9,211 nt of DNA, taken from Clostridium sp. UBA6758. Its GTDB lineage: Bacteria; Bacillota; Clostridia; Clostridiales; Clostridiaceae. A program made the translations under genes and the position numbers. The stretch is from the NCBI GenBank assembly GCA_002453475.1, contig DKGY01000089.1, positions 1 to 9,211 of the forward strand. Direction: 5' to 3'. Positions 1 through 7,594 of the stretch are shown here, one piece after another. A model generated the notes under the pieces. It was not told the DNA's origin, did no database searches, and worked only from the letters and a program-made list of their open reading frames with translations. Numbering within the stretch: position 1 is the first letter of the stretch; each line of letters begins with the position of its first letter.

Positions 1-104
1 AACAGAACCCTTAGATAGTGCTACTATCTGCGGAACCTGTTTCCTTGTCTAACTCAAAATATACTTCCCATCTTTGATTTGTTATTTATTTTCAGATGCC
101 TAAG
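1..104. repeat. Hairpin-bearing, mobile-element-like segment (partial)
   Basis: The window opens inside an imperfect hairpin. AACAG (1-5) pairs with CTGTT (37-41), and inside it AGATAGT (13-19) pairs with ACTATCT (23-29) around a 3-nt loop. This stretch and the sequence to about 104 (ending TTTTCAGATGCCTAAG) are less AT-rich than the flanks and contain no credible reading frame. The look is that of one half of a small non-coding repeat or MITE-like element whose other half lies outside the window. Only one presumed end is visible, so no terminal inverted repeat can be shown. The segment lies where groES normally lies. Calling it mobile is inference. Confidence 0.35.
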
Positions 105-167
105 TAATATATCTTATAAGTTTAAAGAAAACAATTTAAATGTTAAGCTGGAAAATTCACATATAAT

Positions 168-174
168 AGGAGGT
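168..174 (+). promoter_or_regulatory. Ribosome binding site of groEL (decides the start)
   Basis: AGGAGGT is a near-perfect anti-16S match. It lies 8 nt before ATG 183 but only 2 nt before an in-frame ATG at 177. Only the 183 start gives normal spacing and the MAKxxxFG N-terminus typical of GroEL. Confidence 0.85.
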
Positions 175-176
175 AA

Positions 177-1811
<1,635 letters not shown>

Positions 1812-1834
1812 AATAAATAATAAAAAATAAAATT

Positions 1835-1868
1835 AAGACTTTCATGAGGTTTTCATGAAAGTCTTTTT
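1835..1868 (+). terminator. Rho-independent terminator of groEL
   Basis: A perfect 13-bp stem (1835-1847 with 1853-1865) encloses a 5-nt loop, and its descending arm runs into TTTTT (1864-1868). It starts 24 bp after the groEL stop codon. The opposite strand also has T-rich sequence after the stem, so it could work in both directions. Confidence 0.92.
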
Positions 1869-1924
1869 ATATACAAAAAAATTAATTACTATAAATTTTA
1901 GTGTTAGATGTTATAAAATAATAC

Positions 1925-1953
1925 ATAACAAGGAAAAAAACTAGAAGTATAAT
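1925..1953 (+). promoter_or_regulatory. Candidate sigma-A promoter of the pilus operon
   Basis: ATAACA (1925-1930, 4 of 6 matches to TTGACA) is followed after 17 nt by a perfect TATAAT (1948-1953). Transcription would start near 1960, about 70 nt before the riboswitch aptamer. A second TATAAT at 1965-1970 lacks a recognisable -35 box but is an alternative. In such AT-rich DNA a -10 match alone is weak evidence. The position between the groEL terminator and the riboswitch is what supports it. Confidence 0.45.
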
Positions 1954-2030
1954 ACAAAATATAGTATAATATGTTTAAATATTTATAAATTTATATTTTA
2001 CATCAAAAATTTATAAAGCAATAAAATGAT

Positions 2031-2103
2031 TTTAGATACAATGATGCAACTTTTTTATTTGGGTACCTTGAAAGTTGTTGAGTTAATGGTACAACCGGCT
2101 AAA
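2031..2103 (+). promoter_or_regulatory. Cyclic di-GMP-II riboswitch aptamer
   Basis: The sequence matches the class II c-di-GMP aptamer as I know it from Clostridium: ACAATGATG, then TTTGGG, then TTGAGTTA, then CAACCG, in the right order and spacing. The helices fit. P1 is TTTAG (2031-2035) with CTAAA (2099-2103). P2 is GCAAC (2046-2050) with GTTGT (2074-2078, one G-U). A third helix is GTACC (2063-2067) with GGTAC (2088-2092). The third helix begins inside P2 and closes outside it, giving the family's pseudoknot. The 3' strand of P1 is also part of the 5' arm of the terminator at 2094-2127. Ligand binding, which stabilises P1, should therefore block termination, making an ON switch. Related elements lie upstream of pilus genes in C. 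difficile. Here the element precedes pilD-pilB-pilC-pilA. Confidence 0.92.
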
Positions 2104-2127
2104 TTATTAATTTAGTCGGTTTTTTTT
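2094..2127 (+). terminator. Riboswitch-controlled intrinsic terminator
   Basis: An 11-bp stem (2094-2104 with 2110-2120, one G-U at 2098/2116) can extend by one more pair at the loop and is followed by eight Ts (2120-2127). Bases 2094-2103 are shared with the 3' end of the aptamer, including the P1 strand CTAAA, so terminator and folded aptamer exclude each other. This is the expression platform of the riboswitch and lies 79 bp before pilD. Confidence 0.9.
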
Positions 2128-2206
2128 GTGTTCATTTATATGCATATATGTAAAAATGTGGTACAATAGTTTTAAAATAGAAATAAATGTAAAAGGATAA
2201 TAAATA

Positions 2207-2944
2207 ATGGGTTTTATAGTATTTTTATATGGAATAGTAATAGGAAGTTTTTTAAATGTATGTATTTATAGAATACCTAATAATCAGTCATTAATTAGTC
2301 CACCCTCTCATTGTGGAAATTGTGATACTAGATTGAAATGGAAGGATTTAATACCAATAGGAAGTTATCTATGGCTTAAGGGTAAATGTAGATACTGTGA
2401 TTCTAAGATTTCTATGAGGTATCCATTAGTAGAAGGATTTACAGGCATTTTATTAGTAGGAATATATCTAAGATATGGTATAGGGTTAAACTTTTTTAAG
2501 TACTCTCTTTTAACTTTATTTTTAATAGTAATAGCCCTTATAGATTATGATACTACAGATGTATATTCTAGCGTAGTTTATAGTGGAATGGCAGTGGGGA
2601 TAATCTTTATCATTATAGAAGCTGTAGGATATTCTCACAGTATAATTACTTATATTATTGGTGGATTAATAGGTCTTGGTGTTATTGGTTTAATATATGT
2701 TTTAACTGGTGGCATGGGTGCTGGAGATATTGAGATAGCAGTATTATGTGGATTGTTTATAGGATGGAAATTAGAGATATATTTTTTACTCATATCCTTT
2801 ATTATAGGGGGATCAATTGCAGTTACTCTAATTGCACTAAAAAAGAAATCGAAGGATGAGTATATTCCTTTAGGACCAAGCTTAGCAATGGGAGCATATA
2901 TAGTTTTAATCATAGGAGAACAATACATATTAAATTTTATTTAG
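2207..2944 (+). CDS. pilD: Type IV prepilin leader peptidase / N-methyltransferase, 245 aa
   Basis: This bifunctional membrane enzyme cuts the short leader of type IV prepilins after Gly and N-methylates the new N-terminus. The N-terminal domain has the usual GSFLNVCIYRIP segment and two CxxC pairs (C36/C39 and C61/C64) expected to bind zinc in the cytoplasmic loop. The C-terminal A24 aspartic peptidase domain has the first catalytic Asp in LIDYD (D113) and the second in the GxGD motif GAGD (D174). Hydrophobic segments fill most of residues 1-20 and 78-243, fitting a polytopic membrane protein. The usual Pro-Asp after the first motif is replaced by Val-Tyr-Ser, a mild departure. AAAGGA (2192-2197) precedes the ATG by 9 nt. 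It is the first gene after the c-di-GMP riboswitch and is 84 bp from pilB. Its natural substrate nearby is PilA. Confidence 0.95.
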   Translation: MGFIVFLYGIVIGSFLNVCIYRIPNNQSLISPPSHCGNCDTRLKWKDLIPIGSYLWLKGKCRYCDSKISMRYPLVEGFTGILLVGIYLRYGIGLNFFKYSLLTLFLIVIALIDYDTTDVYSSVVYSGMAVGIIFIIIEAVGYSHSIITYIIGGLIGLGVIGLIYVLTGGMGAGDIEIAVLCGLFIGWKLEIYFLLISFIIGGSIAVTLIALKKKSKDEYIPLGPSLAMGAYIVLIIGEQYILNFI

Positions 2945-3028
2945 TATGAGAAGTTTTAAGAAATTAAAAGAAATATGAAACTTTTAGATAAAATCACGTA
3001 AATTAATTGTAAAGGTGAGGTGGGATAA

Positions 3029-4717
3029 ATGGCAAGGAATACTGTTAGACTAGGTGACTTGCTAGTAAGAGCAAATAAGATTACCAGGTCACAATTATCA
3101 GAAGCTTTAGAAATTCAAAAGGTAAAGAGAAAGAAATTAGGAGAATTACTAATTGAAGAAGGTATTGTAACAGAGGATATTATTATAGAGGTACTTCAAG
3201 AACAGCTAGGTATTGAAAGGGTAACTTTGAGTAATATAGATGTAGACTCTAAGGCAGTTAAATTAGTTAATGAAGGCTTATGTAGAAAATATGAACTATT
3301 CCCTTTTTATACTGCTGATGGAGTAATAAAGATAGCTGTATCAGATCCGTTAAATATATTTGCTATGGATGATGTAGCTATAACCACAGGACTAAGAGTA
3401 GAGCCTTATATATCCACAAAGGATGATATACATAAGGCTACAGAAAAATATTATTCAGATAGAAATGTGGAAAGTGCTGTAGAGGAGATAACTAGGTCTA
3501 GGATAGTATTTCAAAATAAGACGGAAGATTTAGAAAAGATTGATGAAGTTAAAAATGCTCCCACAGTAAAACTAGTAGACTCTCTACTTAAAAATGCAGT
3601 GGAGCAAAGAGCTTCAGATATTCATATAGAGCCCTATGAAAAATATATAAGAGTTAGATATAGAATCGATGGTCAGTTAGAGGAGATATCATCCTTAAAT
3701 ATTGATGTACTTCCAGGAATAGTTACTAGAATAAAAATTTTAGCAGATCTTAACATAGCTGAAAGAAGAATTCCTCAGGATGGAAGAATAGTTACTGTAA
3801 TCAACAATAAAAATATAGACATGCGTGTATCTATAATACCTCTTATCACCGGAGAAAAGGTTGTGATAAGAATACTAGATAGAAGTAACTATAAAATTGG
3901 AAAAGATAATCTGGGAATGAGTAGTGATGATATAAAAAACCTTGAAAATATTATATCTGCTCCCCATGGGATAATTTTAGTAACAGGACCTACAGGAAGT
4001 GGAAAGTCTACCACCTTATATACTATTTTAGGGGAACTTAATGATATTAATAAAAACATAGTTACTGTAGAAGACCCTGTGGAATACTCCATGGATGGAA
4101 TAAATCAAGTGAATGTAAATAGTAAGGTAGGACTTACCTTTGCTACAGGATTAAGGTCTATATTAAGACAAGATCCAGATGTAGTGATGGTGGGAGAGAT
4201 AAGAGATAGTGAGACTGCTGAAATTGGTATAAGAGCTGCCATAACAGGTCACTTAGTTCTTAGTACACTGCACACCAATGACGCACCATCCTCAGTAATA
4301 AGACTTATAGATATGGGAGTAGAGCCTTTCTTAGTAGCTACTGCCATAAAAGGAGTAATAGCTCAAAGACTTGTAAGAAGAATATGTCCAAGCTGTAAGG
4401 AAGCCTATGAAGGGGATGAAGCTGAAAGGAAATTGCTCAGCTTAAATACTGATGATAAGGTAACTCTTCATAGAGGAAAGGGATGTGCTAGCTGTAATTA
4501 TACTGGTTACAGTGGTAGGGTAGGCGTCTATGAAATAATGAATGTAGATAGAGATATAAAGGATTTGATTATAAAGTCTAATAATACAGAAGAACTAAAG
4601 GATGAAGCTGTGAAAAAAGGAATGAAGACTTTGTCAGATAGTTGCAGAGAATTAGTTCTTAATGGTGAAACAACTATGGAAGAAATGATGAAGATAATAT
4701 TTATGGATAACTTGTAG
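3029..4717 (+). CDS. pilB: Type IV pilus assembly ATPase PilB (GspE family), 562 aa
   Basis: This cytoplasmic hexameric ATPase drives pilus extension through the PilC platform. The N-terminus (about 5-145) is an MshEN/T2SSE-N domain with two tandem repeats: RLGDLLVRANKITRSQL from R7 and KLGELLIEEGIVTED from K36. This fold is known to bind c-di-GMP in several PilB/MshE proteins. In the first repeat the usual Gly is Asn16, so binding is plausible rather than certain. The C-terminal ATPase has Walker A GPTGSGKST (320-328), the Asp box VEDPVE (347-352), Walker B around DVVMVGEIRD (384-393), the His box TGHLVLSTLHTND (406-418) and a zinc tetracysteine (C453/C456, C486/C489). The tetracysteine and the upstream domain favour an extension ATPase over PilT. 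The ribosome binding site GAGGTGG (3018-3024) sits just before the ATG. pilC follows after 18 bp. Confidence 0.96.
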   Translation: MARNTVRLGDLLVRANKITRSQLSEALEIQKVKRKKLGELLIEEGIVTEDIIIEVLQEQLGIERVTLSNIDVDSKAVKLVNEGLCRKYELFPFYTADGVIKIAVSDPLNIFAMDDVAITTGLRVEPYISTKDDIHKATEKYYSDRNVESAVEEITRSRIVFQNKTEDLEKIDEVKNAPTVKLVDSLLKNAVEQRASDIHIEPYEKYIRVRYRIDGQLEEISSLNIDVLPGIVTRIKILADLNIAERRIPQDGRIVTVINNKNIDMRVSIIPLITGEKVVIRILDRSNYKIGKDNLGMSSDDIKNLENIISAPHGIILVTGPTGSGKSTTLYTILGELNDINKNIVTVEDPVEYSMDGINQVNVNSKVGLTFATGLRSILRQDPDVVMVGEIRDSETAEIGIRAAITGHLVLSTLHTNDAPSSVIRLIDMGVEPFLVATAIKGVIAQRLVRRICPSCKEAYEGDEAERKLLSLNTDDKVTLHRGKGCASCNYTGYSGRVGVYEIMNVDRDIKDLIIKSNNTEELKDEAVKKGMKTLSDSCRELVLNGETTMEEMMKIIFMDNL

Positions 4718-4735
4718 AGGAAGGAGATCTAAATT

Positions 4736-5941
4736 ATGTCTAAATATAAATATAAGGCTATTAGCTCTAAGGGTGAAGTTATTCAAGGGGTACATGAATG
4801 TAAGAGTAGAGAAGATGTTTTAAATCTTATGATGTCTAATGGATATTCACCCTTATCCATTGAAGAAGCTTTAGGAAGTAAAGAAATTATTCTAGGGAAG
4901 AGAAACAAGGTTAATAACAAGGATATTTCTATATTTTGTAGACAATTAGCTACCATGATAGAAGCAGGAGTTTCCATAATTAATGCCATAAGTCTGTTAG
5001 CAGAACAAATACCTAATAAAAAGCTTAGAGAAGTTCTTGGAAAAGTAGATGAAGATATAAGAAAAGGTGAAGAATTATCTGTAGCCATGGGTAAATACTC
5101 TAATGAATTTCCAACACTGCTCATCAGTATGATTCAGGTTGGAGAACAAAGTGGTACCTTAGATTCCATCATGAACAGGATGGCTACTTATTATGAAAAG
5201 CAAACAAAGATGAATGGTAAGCTTAAAAATGCCTTAATCTATCCAGGCATATTAGCCACAGTAACAGTTTTTGTAGTGGTATTTATTCTAACTTATATAA
5301 TGCCAATGTTTATGGATATGTTTGAATCAGCAGGTTCAGAACTTCCAGCCATGACAAGGATAGTACTATCCATGGGAGATGCCATAAGGCACTACGGTAT
5401 ATTAATAGGTCTTGTTATTATAGGCTTAGTAGTAGGATTTAAATATTACACCAAGAGAGTTGACTCTGGAATTTATATGTACAGTAAATTTAAACTAAAA
5501 AAGTCTCTCTTTAAGGACTTAAATCAAAAAATTGTAGTATCGAGATTTGCGAGGGGACTATCCACAGTTCTAGGAGCAGGACTATCCATAGCCAGCTCCA
5601 TTGATGTAGTATCTGCAGTACTAGAAAATAAATATGCAGATGTAAAACTAAAAATAGTAAAAGAAAGAATGTTAGCTGGAGATACACTATCTGATGCCAT
5701 AAAGGAATCAGAGTTATTTCCACCTATGCTAGGGTCTATGATAAAAATCGGAGAAGAAGCTGGAGAACTAGACAACATACTAAGCAAAACAGCAGACTTC
5801 TACGACGAAGAGCTAGAAAGAGCAATAGAAGCCTTCACCACAATCCTAGATCCAATAATGCTAATAGTAATGGGAGTAGTAGTAGGATTTCTAATAATCT
5901 CCATACTTACCCCAATGTTCGAAATGTACAACGTAATGTAA
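4736..5941 (+). CDS. pilC: Type IV pilus inner-membrane platform protein PilC (GspF family), 401 aa
   Basis: This membrane platform protein receives the PilB motor stroke and helps insert pilin subunits. Two GspF (T2SSF) repeats are visible, about 67-190 and 270-392, each with the family signature: QVGEQSGTLD (134-143) and KIGEEAGELD (337-346). Membrane segments lie near 170-191, 219-237 and 371-394. The length is typical. An excellent ribosome binding site, AAGGAG (4721-4726), precedes the ATG. It is 18 bp after pilB and surely cotranscribed with it. From about codon 343 (5762) to the stop, codon use changes sharply: Asn, Asp, Phe and Tyr become mostly C-ending (10 of 12) and Leu becomes almost only CTA, whereas the first ~70 codons have T-ending forms in 12 of 14. 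This suggests a recombined 3' end. Confidence 0.95.
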   Translation: MSKYKYKAISSKGEVIQGVHECKSREDVLNLMMSNGYSPLSIEEALGSKEIILGKRNKVNNKDISIFCRQLATMIEAGVSIINAISLLAEQIPNKKLREVLGKVDEDIRKGEELSVAMGKYSNEFPTLLISMIQVGEQSGTLDSIMNRMATYYEKQTKMNGKLKNALIYPGILATVTVFVVVFILTYIMPMFMDMFESAGSELPAMTRIVLSMGDAIRHYGILIGLVIIGLVVGFKYYTKRVDSGIYMYSKFKLKKSLFKDLNQKIVVSRFARGLSTVLGAGLSIASSIDVVSAVLENKYADVKLKIVKERMLAGDTLSDAIKESELFPPMLGSMIKIGEEAGELDNILSKTADFYDEELERAIEAFTTILDPIMLIVMGVVVGFLIISILTPMFEMYNVM

Positions 5942-6078
5942 TAGTGTTAATCAATGGGTGGTAACCTTTGGGAGTTCGAGGAAGTACAAGCTAAGGTTAG
6001 ACCTATACTTGTACCATCATGGTCTTAATCAGGTAAAAACTCATTAAAATAAAATAAATAATTAGGAGGTCATTTAAA
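5942..6078 (+). promoter_or_regulatory. Structured leader of pilA with possible pseudoknot
   Basis: The 137-bp pilC-pilA gap holds two 7-bp complementary pairs in pseudoknot order. TAACCTT (5962-5968) matches AAGGTTA (5993-5999), and GTACAAG (5984-5990) matches CTTGTAC (6008-6014). A competing pair, AGACC (5999-6003) with GGTCT (6021-6025), would overlap the first helix, so alternative folds are possible. ACCAT-C-ATGGT (6013-6023) is a further small dyad. No T-tract follows, so it is not an attenuator of the ordinary kind. I do not recognise it as a known riboswitch. It could be a stability or processing element raising pilA mRNA above that of the upstream genes. The ribosome binding site AGGAGGT (6064-6070) is 8 nt before the pilA ATG. 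Confidence 0.5.
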
Positions 6079-6546
6079 ATGATAAAAAGAGCAAACAACA
6101 AAAAGAAAAAAGGATTTACCCTAATAGAGCTAATCATAGTTCTAGCAGTAATGGCAATCATAGCATTAATAGCTATACCAAACTTCACAGCAGTAAGAGA
6201 TAACTCTAAGGTTAAAGCAGACAAGCAAAGCTGTGAAACAATTGAAAGAACAGTATTAATGTTAGTTTCAGATGAATCCATAACTGGAAATGGAACAATA
6301 GTACTAACTCCAACAAAAACAGATTTACCAGTAGCCGATGGTGATATAAAAGGTTCTAATGGAAGAACTGCTAAAGTAATAGTAGAAGAAGCATTACAAG
6401 AAGTTAAGGCACCACAAGGAAAAGAGTGTACAGGTACAAAAACTGAATTAGTAGATACTAAAGCCAAAAATCCTACAACATATACAATAGTTATTAAAGA
6501 TGGTTCAGTTGAAGTTGTAACAGGTGCAGTTAAAGCTGGAGAATAA
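6079..6546 (+). CDS. pilA: Type IV prepilin, probable major pilin PilA, 155 aa
   Basis: This is the structural subunit of the pilus. It has a class III (type IVa) signal: a short basic leader ending KKKKG, with cleavage expected after Gly12 and mature sequence FTLIELIIVLAVMAIIALIA. Mature Phe1 and Glu5 (F13, E17) are present, as are the conserved Pro-Asn-Phe after the hydrophobic helix. The mature protein would be about 143 aa. C52 and C117 could form a disulfide. The C-terminal part is rich in Thr, Val and Lys and is otherwise unremarkable. The first ~50 codons share the C-ending codon style of the pilC tail. After about 6235 the two-fold codons are all T-ending (11 of 11), hinting at a mosaic gene. 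PilD is the likely processing enzyme. A hairpin at 6593-6627 follows. The major-pilin role is inferred from its place after pilC and its strong ribosome binding site. Confidence 0.93.
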   Translation: MIKRANNKKKKGFTLIELIIVLAVMAIIALIAIPNFTAVRDNSKVKADKQSCETIERTVLMLVSDESITGNGTIVLTPTKTDLPVADGDIKGSNGRTAKVIVEEALQEVKAPQGKECTGTKTELVDTKAKNPTTYTIVIKDGSVEVVTGAVKAGE

Positions 6547-6592
6547 CAAAAATAATGTCATAGTGCATGAAAATAACTAAAACAAATCATCC

Positions 6593-6627
6593 AACATAAG
6601 TGTAAAGCAAATCTTTACACTTATGTT
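6593..6627 (+). terminator. Terminator-like hairpin after pilA
   Basis: A perfect 15-bp stem (6593-6607 with 6613-6627) around a 5-nt CAAAT loop lies 46 bp after the pilA stop codon. The stem is AT-rich and the following T-run is poor (TTTCT), so termination may be partial. Protection of the pilA mRNA 3' end is an alternative role. Confidence 0.7.
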
Positions 6628-6847
6628 TCTAAAAATCAATAAAAATATTCTTTCAGTTAGGCAGTTGCATACTACTCATATCAATACTTTAACCGTGAAA
6701 GAACATAAAAAGCTAAAAACACTATAATTGGTGAAATTTTAATAAAACACAGATACATAAAAAATTAGCAAAACAAAGATGAAGATTTCACATCCCTTAC
6801 ATAAGAACTAAAACAGCAAAAGGTCTGCAAACCTTTGACACCACAAT
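6628..6847. other. Non-coding stretch with two inverted repeats
   Basis: All frames are broken by frequent stops and no start with a ribosome binding site is seen. There is an 8-bp inverted repeat TTCTTTCA (6648-6655) with TGAAAGAA (6696-6703) across a 40-nt loop, and a small hairpin AAAGGT (6819-6824) with ACCTTT (6831-6836). No pilin signal, no tRNA and no riboswitch core is recognisable. It may be decayed coding sequence or the body of a small RNA; nothing decides between these. Confidence 0.4.
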
Positions 6848-7019
6848 AACTAGTTAACTATTTCAATAGTTTTATATATAAATAGTTATATATTTTTATA
6901 GGTAAATAGTTTTATATAAAAAATTGTTTGTAGTTATATATTTACATAGAGATATAGGTTAATAGACTAATAGTTATATAGACCTATAGTTTCATATTTA
7001 AATAGGTATATAGATAAAT
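6848..7019. repeat. AT-rich array of TAGTT / TAGTTATATA repeats
   Basis: This very AT-rich block opens with nested palindromes: AACTAGTT (6848-6855), TAGTTAACTA (6851-6860) and AACTATT-TC-AATAGTT (6856-6871). Recurring ATAGTT-TATATA-like words follow, starting near 6865, 6881, 6905, 6930 and 6969, with irregular 16-39-bp spacing. ATAGG/CCTAT words are interleaved (ATATAGGTT near 6953, ACCTATAG near 6982). Spacing is too irregular for a simple tandem repeat or a CRISPR. Binding sites for a regulator, a curved-DNA region or low-complexity drift are all possible. Confidence 0.5.
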
Positions 7020-7102
7020 GTTCAATTTAGGAATATTAAAGAAAATTTTAAAGTGCGCAATGTAATTTAATGAAGAAAAATAATTTAATCCGATGACTAC
7101 CA

Positions 7103-7202
7103 GCTCTAATACCTCCATCTTCTTCGAATTGGAAGTGAAGAGCTACTACGTCCCTGGATAACGATTTCTAAAGCTTCGGAGAAGCTAAGAACTCTGTTAA
7201 TC
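7103..7202 (+). repeat. Structured tandem repeat, unit 1
   Basis: This is the first of two direct repeats. From CTAATACC at 7106, 55 of 66 bases match unit 2 (offset 97 bp). It can fold into two hairpins. The first has GCTCT (7103-7107) with AGAGC (7139-7143) plus TACCTCC (7110-7116) with GGAAGTG (7131-7137), with one C-A mismatch and one G-U. The second has AGCTTC (7172-7177) with GAAGCT (7181-7186) around a GGA loop, extended by TTCT with AGAA. It ends TCTGTT (7193-7198). It is less AT-rich than its flanks and has no reading frame of note. I do not recognise the family. Confidence 0.75.
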
Positions 7203-7302
7203 CTAATACCTCTATCTTCTTCAAAGCGGGAGTAAAGAGCCGATACGTCCATGGATAACAATTTCTAAGTATCGAAAATACTGATACTAAGAAATCTGTT
7301 TA
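7203..7302 (+). repeat. Structured tandem repeat, unit 2
   Basis: This is the second copy, about 83% identical over its first 66 bases and then diverging in the second hairpin while keeping the pairing. The first hairpin is TACCTCT (7207-7213) with GGGAGTA (7228-7234), with the same C-A mismatch position as unit 1. The second hairpin is TTTCT-A-AGTATC (7262-7273) with GATACT-A-AGAAA (7283-7294), 11 pairs and one mismatch. It also ends TCTGTT (7295-7300). Between units, AGCTTC/GAAGCT becomes AGTATC/GATACT, two fully compensated pair changes. This indicates that the structure is under selection. Confidence 0.75.
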
Positions 7303-7304
7303 TT

Positions 7305-7320
7305 TCGAGATATTTCTCGG
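7305..7320 (+). other. Small hairpin after the tandem repeats
   Basis: CGAGA (7306-7310) pairs with TCTCG (7315-7319) over a TATT loop, directly after unit 2. There is no T-tract, so it is not a convincing terminator. It may be the 3' end of the same structured element. Confidence 0.4.
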
Positions 7321-7579
7321 GTAATAAAGAAGATATATGAAATTTAATAGGAGTTATAAAAGAAAAACATTGAAATTGAAAGTTATCTAGGGAGCTAAGT
7401 TATTAGAACCTTAGTGTATATAAAATAGATATAAATATAATGATGATGAGCAATAAGCAAGGTGAAATTTATAAGTAATGGACAAGTCGAAATTATTATA
7501 ATTAAAACAAAAATTCTTGTAATTAAATAAAAACTGATTTACATATTAAAGATTAATTGAACATAAAGGATTTGAGAAG
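7321..7579. other. Intergenic stretch before pilM
   Basis: There is no gene of useful length. A 20-bp imperfect direct repeat is present (7490-7509 and 7511-7530, pattern AAATT-TT-TAATTAAA). TATAAT at 7436-7441 could be a -10 box for pilM but lacks a good -35. Very short frames at 7337 (17 codons) and near 7440 (12 codons) have no features supporting expression. Because the hairpin after pilA and about 950 bp separate pilM from pilA, pilM probably has its own promoter somewhere here. Confidence 0.35.
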
Positions 7580-7586
7580 AAGGGAG
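7580..7586 (+). promoter_or_regulatory. Ribosome binding site of pilM (decides a TTG start)
   Basis: AAGGGAG lies 8 nt before TTG 7595. The longer in-frame start, GTG at 7586, overlaps this site and could not use it. The TTG start is therefore preferred. Confidence 0.7.
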
Positions 7587-7594
7587 TGCTAATT

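Noticed and set aside
2..52. Open frame at the window start as a possible groES 3' end
   Set aside because: The translation (about 16 residues, ending CFLV) bears no likeness to the GroES C-terminus and the frame overlaps the hairpin.
2139..2167. Possible internal promoter before pilD (TACAAT at 2162-2167)
   Set aside because: The -35 position reads TATGCA and there is no extended -10. A constitutive promoter here would bypass the riboswitch, so it is not listed without better evidence.
5955..5966. GGGTGGTAACC resembling the T-box consensus GGGTGGNACCGCG
   Set aside because: The CGCG part is missing, there is no Stem I/specifier architecture before it, no terminator with T-run follows, and the downstream gene is a pilin rather than an amino-acid or tRNA-synthetase gene.
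6848..7302. CRISPR array
   Set aside because: The AT-rich words are irregularly spaced and the larger repeats are two adjacent ~100-bp units without spacers. No cas genes are present.
7337..7390. 17-codon frame starting ATG at 7337, and a 12-codon frame near 7440
   Set aside because: They are too short, lack a good ribosome binding site and have no recognisable character.
7586..7594. GTG start for pilM at 7586
   Set aside because: It overlaps the ribosome binding site. The TTG at 7595 has proper 8-nt spacing.
6628..7594. Silent pilin cassette or second pilin gene
   Set aside because: No K-G-FTLIE-type signal, no long frame and no coding-like codon pattern was found in either strand.
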